Positions 63,603-64,000 of a stretch of DNA of 64,000 nucleotides are shown piece by piece (position 1 is the stretch's first letter; the number at the start of each line of letters is the position of its first letter). Location of the stretch: NCBI GenBank assembly GCA_014376435.1, contig JACMRL010000004.1, positions 186,001 to 250,000 on the forward strand, read 5' to 3'. The translations under genes were made by a program, and so were the position numbers. This DNA comes from Bdellovibrio sp. Its GTDB lineage: Bacteria > Bdellovibrionota > Bdellovibrionia > Bdellovibrionales > Bdellovibrionaceae. The notes beneath the pieces are model-generated. The model saw nothing but the letters and a program-made list of their open reading frames with translations. It searched no databases and was not told where the DNA came from.

Positions 63603-63925
63603 AAATTGACTGGCTCTAATTCAGTAAGTTGAAAGTAAACGCATATCTTAACGAGTTTCTAATCGACAACTTAAATATGATAAACGCTTAGACAATCTTT
63701 ATTCATGATTGTTTCGATCACAAAAGTAGTGCCTGGATATTCAGTTAAACACTGAACCAATCCATTTGATACCAAGCGCTTTCATATTAACGTTCGCAAG
63801 GTCCCCCATTTTTTTTATCTTCGCAACCTTTCATCGCCACCAATTCGGCACCTGTGTAACACTAAACCACCGCTGGATCTTTTAATCGCCGATCCTAAAT
63901 TTGAGAATTGCCCTATTTATTTCGT
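63603..63925. other. Region without intact gene, one degenerate coding stretch
   Basis: I see no intact gene or RNA. A minus-strand stretch around 63787-63875 reads as coding-like text (RLKDPAVV, stop, CYTGAELVAMKGCEDKK) with an in-frame TAG in the middle, ending at a TAA near 63787. This resembles a decayed small gene. Confidence 0.3.
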
Positions 63926-64000
63926 TTAGTTAAAACCTAATTCTAAAAGCGCATCATATAGCGGAGAATTAAAAATAAATGTCCCGTAATTCATACCCGT
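63926..64000 (-). CDS. Possible C-terminal end of a minus-strand gene, cut by window
   Basis: An open frame enters from the right edge and ends at TAA 63926-63928 after 24 codons, with a plausible terminus FNSPLYDALLELGFN. It is too short to identify. Confidence 0.3.
   Translation of the reverse strand, partial: TGMNYGTFIFNSPLYDALLELGFN

Noticed and set aside
1-64000. CRISPR arrays, insertion sequences, prophage or toxin-antitoxin modules
   Set aside because: No regularly spaced repeats, transposase or integrase motifs, phage genes or recognised toxin-antitoxin pairs were seen.

Overview
The window is chromosomal DNA of a moderately AT-rich Gram-negative bacterium. Gene order and protein style suggest a Bdellovibrionota-like (Bdellovibrio-related) organism. 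The clues are a receiver-PilZ regulator, a long-form secretion operon with a PilM-like GspL, the block yicC-gmk-rpoZ-relA/spoT, the block rimP-nusA-infB-rbfA-truB-rpsO-pnp-M16 protease, and frequent GTG/TTG starts. The lineage is an inference; no marker phylogeny could be run.

Region 1 (1-22,700) is a surface-polysaccharide locus with frequent strand switches. It encodes a polyprenyl-phosphate sugar transferase cut by the window edge, several GT4 and GT2 glycosyltransferases, and a secreted GH123/DUF4091-like protein. It also holds an O-antigen ligase/polymerase-like membrane protein, a Wzz-like co-polymerase, a Wza-like export lipoprotein, and a formyltransferase/beta-propeller fusion. An ABC exporter that could be the flippase, a UDP-sugar epimerase, a hexapeptide acyltransferase and a WecB-type UDP-GlcNAc 2-epimerase complete the enzyme set. 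Two paralogous exported proteins of unknown function (14257-15597 and 19518-20843) bracket the central glycosyltransferases.

Region 2 (22,829-36,177) is a gspC-D-E-F-G-H-I-J-K-L-M-N type II secretion operon with mostly overlapping genes. A set of GGTCTAGAT-like repeats lies just upstream, and no prepilin peptidase gene is present in the window. ssb and a strong terminator follow.

Region 3 (36,898-49,106) carries envelope proteins, relA/spoT, rpoZ, gmk, yicC, miaA, mutL, an SH3b plus barrel protein, small membrane proteins, dut and an M16 protease. Region 4 (49,127-57,960) is the translation and RNA-processing block pnp, rpsO, truB, rbfA, infB, nusA, rimP, all on the minus strand. Region 5 (58,131-64,000) holds a GNAT acetyltransferase, an exported protein, an outer-membrane barrel protein, tRNA-Leu(CAA), a REC-PilZ regulator divergent from a GAF/PAS histidine kinase, and about 400 bp with only short C-terminal-like coding remnants.

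The most unusual features are the paralogous exported pair, the formyltransferase fusion with a changed catalytic triad, a glycosyltransferase that appears to have lost part of its core in frame, and several promoters placed so close to start codons that leaderless transcripts are predicted. No CRISPR array, insertion sequence, integrase, rRNA or prophage was recognised.
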